A stretch of DNA of 64,000 bases from Neobacillus niacini (GTDB taxonomy: Bacteria; Bacillota; Bacilli; Bacillales; Cytobacillaceae), in the NCBI RefSeq assembly GCF_000759675.1, contig NZ_BAWM01000004.1, forward strand, positions 62,001-126,000, read 5' to 3'. The position numbers were made by a program, and so were the translations under genes. Position 1 is the first letter of the stretch. Each line of letters begins with the position of its first letter. Below are positions 60,693 through 64,000 of this stretch, piece by piece. The notes under the pieces are model-generated. The model was not told where the DNA came from, did not search any database, and saw nothing but the letters and a program-made list of their open reading frames with translations.

Positions 60693-63371
60693 TTATTTTG
60701 TTTTTCTTAACAAAAATGATCCTGCTAGTAAAAAAGTTGGAATAGACGATAGACCAATAATCAAAAGCCAGTCCTTTGCTAAGATTGGTAGCGTGTGAAA
60801 TATTGGTTGGAATGGCGGGTAGTATATCACTGCAACCATCAAAGCAAGCGATGAGACAACTGCCCAAACTAGGTATTGATTCCCAAATGGATTTCTTGAT
60901 AGGACAGACTTTTCACTTCTACAATCAAAAACATGAATGAGCTGTGCCATAACAAGTGTTGCGAATGCGATGGTTTGTGCATAGGGCAGATTTGCAGGAT
61001 TCTGATTATAAACAATCATAAAGGCTAGCAGGGTTACTATTCCAATTAGAAAACCCCTTGAGACAACTTTCCAGCCTAATCCTCGAGCAAACACTCCCTC
61101 ATTTGGACTACGTGGTTTGCGCTTCATTACATCCTCTTCAGGTCTGTCAAGCCCTAGTGCCATTGCCGGCAGCCCGTCAGTTACTAAATTAACCCAGAGA
61201 ATTTGAATTGGGACGAGAGGAAGAGGCAGTGCTAATAACATTGCAAACAACATAACCAATATTTCACCTACATTTGAAGCTAGTAAGTATCGGACAAATT
61301 TTCGTATATTTTCATATATATTTCGACCTTCTTCAATTGCCGATTTTATTGTCGCAAAATTATCGTCCAACAATACAAGCGAAGAAGCTTCTTTAGCCAC
61401 ATCTGTTCCCGTAATCCCCATTGCAACGCCAATGTCTGCAGCTTTAATGGCTGGAGCGTCATTTACTCCATCACCTGTCATCGCGACAATATGTCCTCTA
61501 TTTTGTAAAGCCTTAACTATTTTCAATTTATGCTCTGGGGAAACGCGTGCAAAAACGGATACGTCATCTACTATTTCCTCAAGCCCTTCAACCGACATGG
61601 TTGATAAAGCATTTCCATCGAGAACCTTGCTTTTCTTCGTTAATATCCCGAGCTGTGCAGCAATGGCTTTAGCTGTAATGACATGATCACCCGTTATCAT
61701 CACCGTTTTTATTCCGGCTTCATTACACTCCTTCACAGCGTCTTTCACTTCAGGTCTTGGCGGATCGATCATTCCTTGAACACCAATAAAGGTTAATTTC
61801 TTTTCTGCTTCCTGTTCACTTAAGATAACAGTATTAGCGGGAATTGGTTTAAAGGCAATCGCGATCGTTCTTAGTGCTTTTGAAGCAAGGTTATTAATAG
61901 CCTCTTGAACCTGCCCCTGGACATTCTGACCAAGATATTGTGTTTTGCCATCCCAGAGGATGGATTCACTCTTTCCTATAATTACATCCGGTGCACCTTT
62001 TGTTACAATAAAATTCCTGCCTTGCTTATCTTTAACATGCATACTCATCATTTTTCTTACAGAGTCAAACGGAAATTCTTTGACTATTGTAAATTCATCC
62101 AATAAATTTGTGCGATCCAACCCAGCTTTCATTCCACTAACTAGCAATGCACCCTCTGTAGGGTCTCCGTCAAGAATGTAATCCTCGTCCTTAATAACTA
62201 ATTCTGAATGATTGCAGATCATCCCAAAAATAAGCATTTGCTGTAAAGCTTTCTCATCTTTTGGATGAACACGAGTATTATCACGGTAAAAATCTCCCCG
62301 CGGTTGATACCCAACCCCTTCAACTGTCCAAGTGTGACCTCCGCTCCATAAATGGGTCACCGTCATTTTGTTTTGCGTCATTGTTCCCGTTTTATCAGAA
62401 CAGATAACGGATGCACAGCCAAGTGTTTCTACTGCTGGCAGTTTTCTGACTATGGCATTTTTCTTAATCATTTTTTGGACTCCAAGAGACAATGCAACCG
62501 TTACAATTGCAGGTAATCCCTCAGGAATAGCCGCAACTGCAAGGGAAACACCTGCTAAGAACATGGTATAAAGTTCATGTCCCTGTATGACTCCAATCGC
62601 AACCACAAGAACCGTTAATAATAAAGCAACCGTAATTAAAATTTTTCCCAGCTGCTCTAATCGGCGCTGTAAAGGCGTATCTTGTGTTTCGGCATTTTGG
62701 AGTAAATCAGCAATTTGTCCCATCGCTGTTTTCATCCCTGTACCAATAACTACTCCGACACCACTTCCCCTAGTGATCATCGTGCCCATAAAAGCAATGT
62801 TTTCCATATCACCAATACCAGGGTTTACTGTTTTTAAACGATTTATGTGTTTAGTGACAGGCACAGACTCACCAGTGAGGGCTGACTCTTCAATTTCTAA
62901 ACTTCTCGATTCAATAATCCGTACATCGGCACCAATTCGATCTCCACTTGAAAATTTTATGATATCTCCGACGACAATTTCTTTAGAAGGGATTTTAATC
63001 CACTGTCCTGCCCGTAATACAGAGACCTGTGGTGCTGATAATTCCTTTAGTGCCTGCAGGGATTTTTCAGCTCTTCTCTCTTGAAAAAATCCAAGGAAAC
63101 CATTAATAATTACTATGGCAATAATCGCAATTGCATCAATATACTCGCCCAGCAATCCTGATAATAGCGTGGCAGCTAGCAGTACTAAAACCATAAAATC
63201 TTTAAACTGACTAAAAAATAAGAGTAAAGCAGATTGCTTTTCCCCTTCCTCCAATTCATTAAGCCCATGCTGGGCAATTCGTTTCTTTACGGCTTCTGGT
63301 GATAATCCAGAAGAAAAGTCGGTATCTAAGACCTTTTCTACTTGATTTATCTCCATCTCATGGAATTTCAT
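60693..63371 (-). CDS. yloB: P-type calcium-transporting ATPase (YloB)
   Basis: SERCA-like pump. It is 892 residues with about ten membrane helices. The phosphorylation motif CSDKTGTMTQNKMTV is near residue 335. TGES is in the actuator domain (ALTGESVPV). MITGDH and GDGVNDAPAIKAADIGVAMG are in the nucleotide/P domain. The helix-4 ion motif AAIPEGLPA and helix-6 NLVTDGLPA fit calcium specificity. B. subtilis YloB affects spore germination and calcium. Monocistronic, divergent from rqcH. Confidence 0.97.
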   Translation of the reverse strand: MKFHEMEINQVEKVLDTDFSSGLSPEAVKKRIAQHGLNELEEGEKQSALLLFFSQFKDFMVLVLLAATLLSGLLGEYIDAIAIIAIVIINGFLGFFQERRAEKSLQALKELSAPQVSVLRAGQWIKIPSKEIVVGDIIKFSSGDRIGADVRIIESRSLEIEESALTGESVPVTKHINRLKTVNPGIGDMENIAFMGTMITRGSGVGVVIGTGMKTAMGQIADLLQNAETQDTPLQRRLEQLGKILITVALLLTVLVVAIGVIQGHELYTMFLAGVSLAVAAIPEGLPAIVTVALSLGVQKMIKKNAIVRKLPAVETLGCASVICSDKTGTMTQNKMTVTHLWSGGHTWTVEGVGYQPRGDFYRDNTRVHPKDEKALQQMLIFGMICNHSELVIKDEDYILDGDPTEGALLVSGMKAGLDRTNLLDEFTIVKEFPFDSVRKMMSMHVKDKQGRNFIVTKGAPDVIIGKSESILWDGKTQYLGQNVQGQVQEAINNLASKALRTIAIAFKPIPANTVILSEQEAEKKLTFIGVQGMIDPPRPEVKDAVKECNEAGIKTVMITGDHVITAKAIAAQLGILTKKSKVLDGNALSTMSVEGLEEIVDDVSVFARVSPEHKLKIVKALQNRGHIVAMTGDGVNDAPAIKAADIGVAMGITGTDVAKEASSLVLLDDNFATIKSAIEEGRNIYENIRKFVRYLLASNVGEILVMLFAMLLALPLPLVPIQILWVNLVTDGLPAMALGLDRPEEDVMKRKPRSPNEGVFARGLGWKVVSRGFLIGIVTLLAFMIVYNQNPANLPYAQTIAFATLVMAQLIHVFDCRSEKSVLSRNPFGNQYLVWAVVSSLALMVAVIYYPPFQPIFHTLPILAKDWLLIIGLSSIPTFLLAGSFLLRKTK

Positions 63372-63400
63372 CCGACCATCTCACTCCCCTTAATTGTCTA

Positions 63401-63508
63401 AGACATACTCTAAAGAAAGCTTATTCAGCCTCGTCCCAAAAAATGCTATGATAATTAAGACGAGTTATTGATAACTGAATGAACAAGTTAAAATGAGACA
63501 TACTCTAA
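63401..63508. repeat. 13-bp direct repeat in the yloB-rqcH intergenic region
   Basis: AGACATACTCTAA occurs at 63401-63413 and again at 63496-63508, same strand, 95 bp apart. The second copy overlaps the likely -35 of rqcH (GAGACA, 18 nt before TATACT at 63519). Confidence 0.6.
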
Positions 63509-63562
63509 CTCTGTAAGCTATACTAAAGTGAATAAATATGTTTGTAGTAAAGGATGTTTTCC

Positions 63563-64000
63563 ATGTCATTTGATGGTTTATTTACAAAAGCAATGGTTGA
63601 TGAACTCGCGCGAACCTTAAAGGGCGGAAGAATTAATAAAGTACACCAGCCTTATAAAAATGAAGTAATCCTAACAATCCGTGCAAATGGAGTGAATCAA
63701 AAATTATTATTTTCCGCACACCCCAGCTACGCACGTGTACAGCTCACAAATGAAGCATACGAGAATCCTAGTGAACCGCCAATGTTCTGTATGCTGCTAA
63801 GAAAGCATATTGAGGGCTATATATTAGAGGATATATATCAGGTTGAAAATGATCGAATGATTATATTTGAAATTAAAGGACGAAATGAAATCGGAGATGT
63901 AAGCTACAAGCAGTTAATTATTGAAATAATGGGCAGGCACAGTAATATTGTACTGGTTGATAAAACCCGAAATATTATTCTCGACAGCGTGAAGCATGTT
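63563..64000 (+). CDS. rqcH: Ribosome quality control protein RqcH (NEMF/FbpA family), 5' part
   Basis: First 146 residues, open to the window edge. It binds obstructed 50S subunits and recruits tRNA-Ala to add alanine tails. [69 protein letters not shown] and [14 protein letters not shown] are the NFACT-N signature. The ATG follows AAAGGAT at spacing 7. It is divergent from yloB; the remaining roughly 420 residues are outside the window. Confidence 0.96.
   Translation, partial: MSFDGLFTKAMVDELARTLKGGRINKVHQPYKNEVILTIRANGVNQKLLFSAHPSYARVQLTNEAYENPSEPPMFCMLLRKHIEGYILEDIYQVENDRMIIFEIKGRNEIGDVSYKQLIIEIMGRHSNIVLVDKTRNIILDSVKHV

Noticed and set aside
62587..63084. 165-codon plus-strand frame opposite the calcium ATPase gene
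   Set aside because: Shadow of the conserved minus-strand frame, with no ribosome site or family resemblance.

Overview
This window is the conserved housekeeping core of an endospore-forming Bacillaceae chromosome. The evidence is a low-GC sequence, strong AGGAGG-type ribosome binding sites, PolC-type replicative polymerase, CodY, FapR, PrkC/PrpC, RemA and a 27-codon SpoVM gene. Gene order follows the Bacillus subtilis polC-to-yloA (rqcH) segment almost one for one. Genes were identified from remembered family sequences and motifs, because no database search was possible. The genus cannot be fixed from this window. All genes are on the minus strand except rpmB and the rqcH fragment at the right edge, so most of the window reads right to left.

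Layout from left to right. 1-11890: polC (cut by the edge), rasP, dxr, cdsA, uppS, frr, pyrH, tsf, rpsB (replication, isoprenoid/phospholipid precursors, translation). 12165-16618: codY, hslU, hslV, trmFO. 16793-22379: topA, dprA, sucD, sucC. 22603-28077: rnhB, rbgA, a type I signal peptidase, rplS, trmD, rimM, ylqD, khpA, rpsP. 28196-35355: ffh, ylxM, ftsY, smc, rnc (protein targeting, chromosome condensation, RNA processing). 35514-39104: the FapR-controlled fatty-acid/phospholipid operon fapR-plsX-fabD-fabG-acpP. 39221-45030: recG, sdaAA, sdaAB, yloV, yloU. 45279-47981: rpmB (plus strand), spoVM, thiN, rpe, rsgA. 48000-58334: prkC, prpC, rlmN, rsmB, fmt, def, priA, coaBC. 58499-63371: rpoZ, gmk, remA, yloC and a P-type calcium ATPase. 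63563-64000: start of rqcH.

I found no unknown multi-gene system. The notable points are differences from the usual Bacillus layout. The large flagellar/chemotaxis cluster normally between codY and rpsB is absent, and a small palindromic repeat lies at that junction. xerC is absent between hslV and trmFO, leaving a 349-bp gene-free gap. proS is absent between rasP and polC. Two families of long palindromic intergenic repeats are present: one between dxr and cdsA, the other as a longer copy (rnhB-rbgA) and an internally deleted copy (codY-rpsB). The recG terminator hairpin contains the -35 box of the fapR promoter. Many operon junctions carry hairpin terminators, some inside otherwise continuous gene runs, suggesting graded expression by partial read-through.
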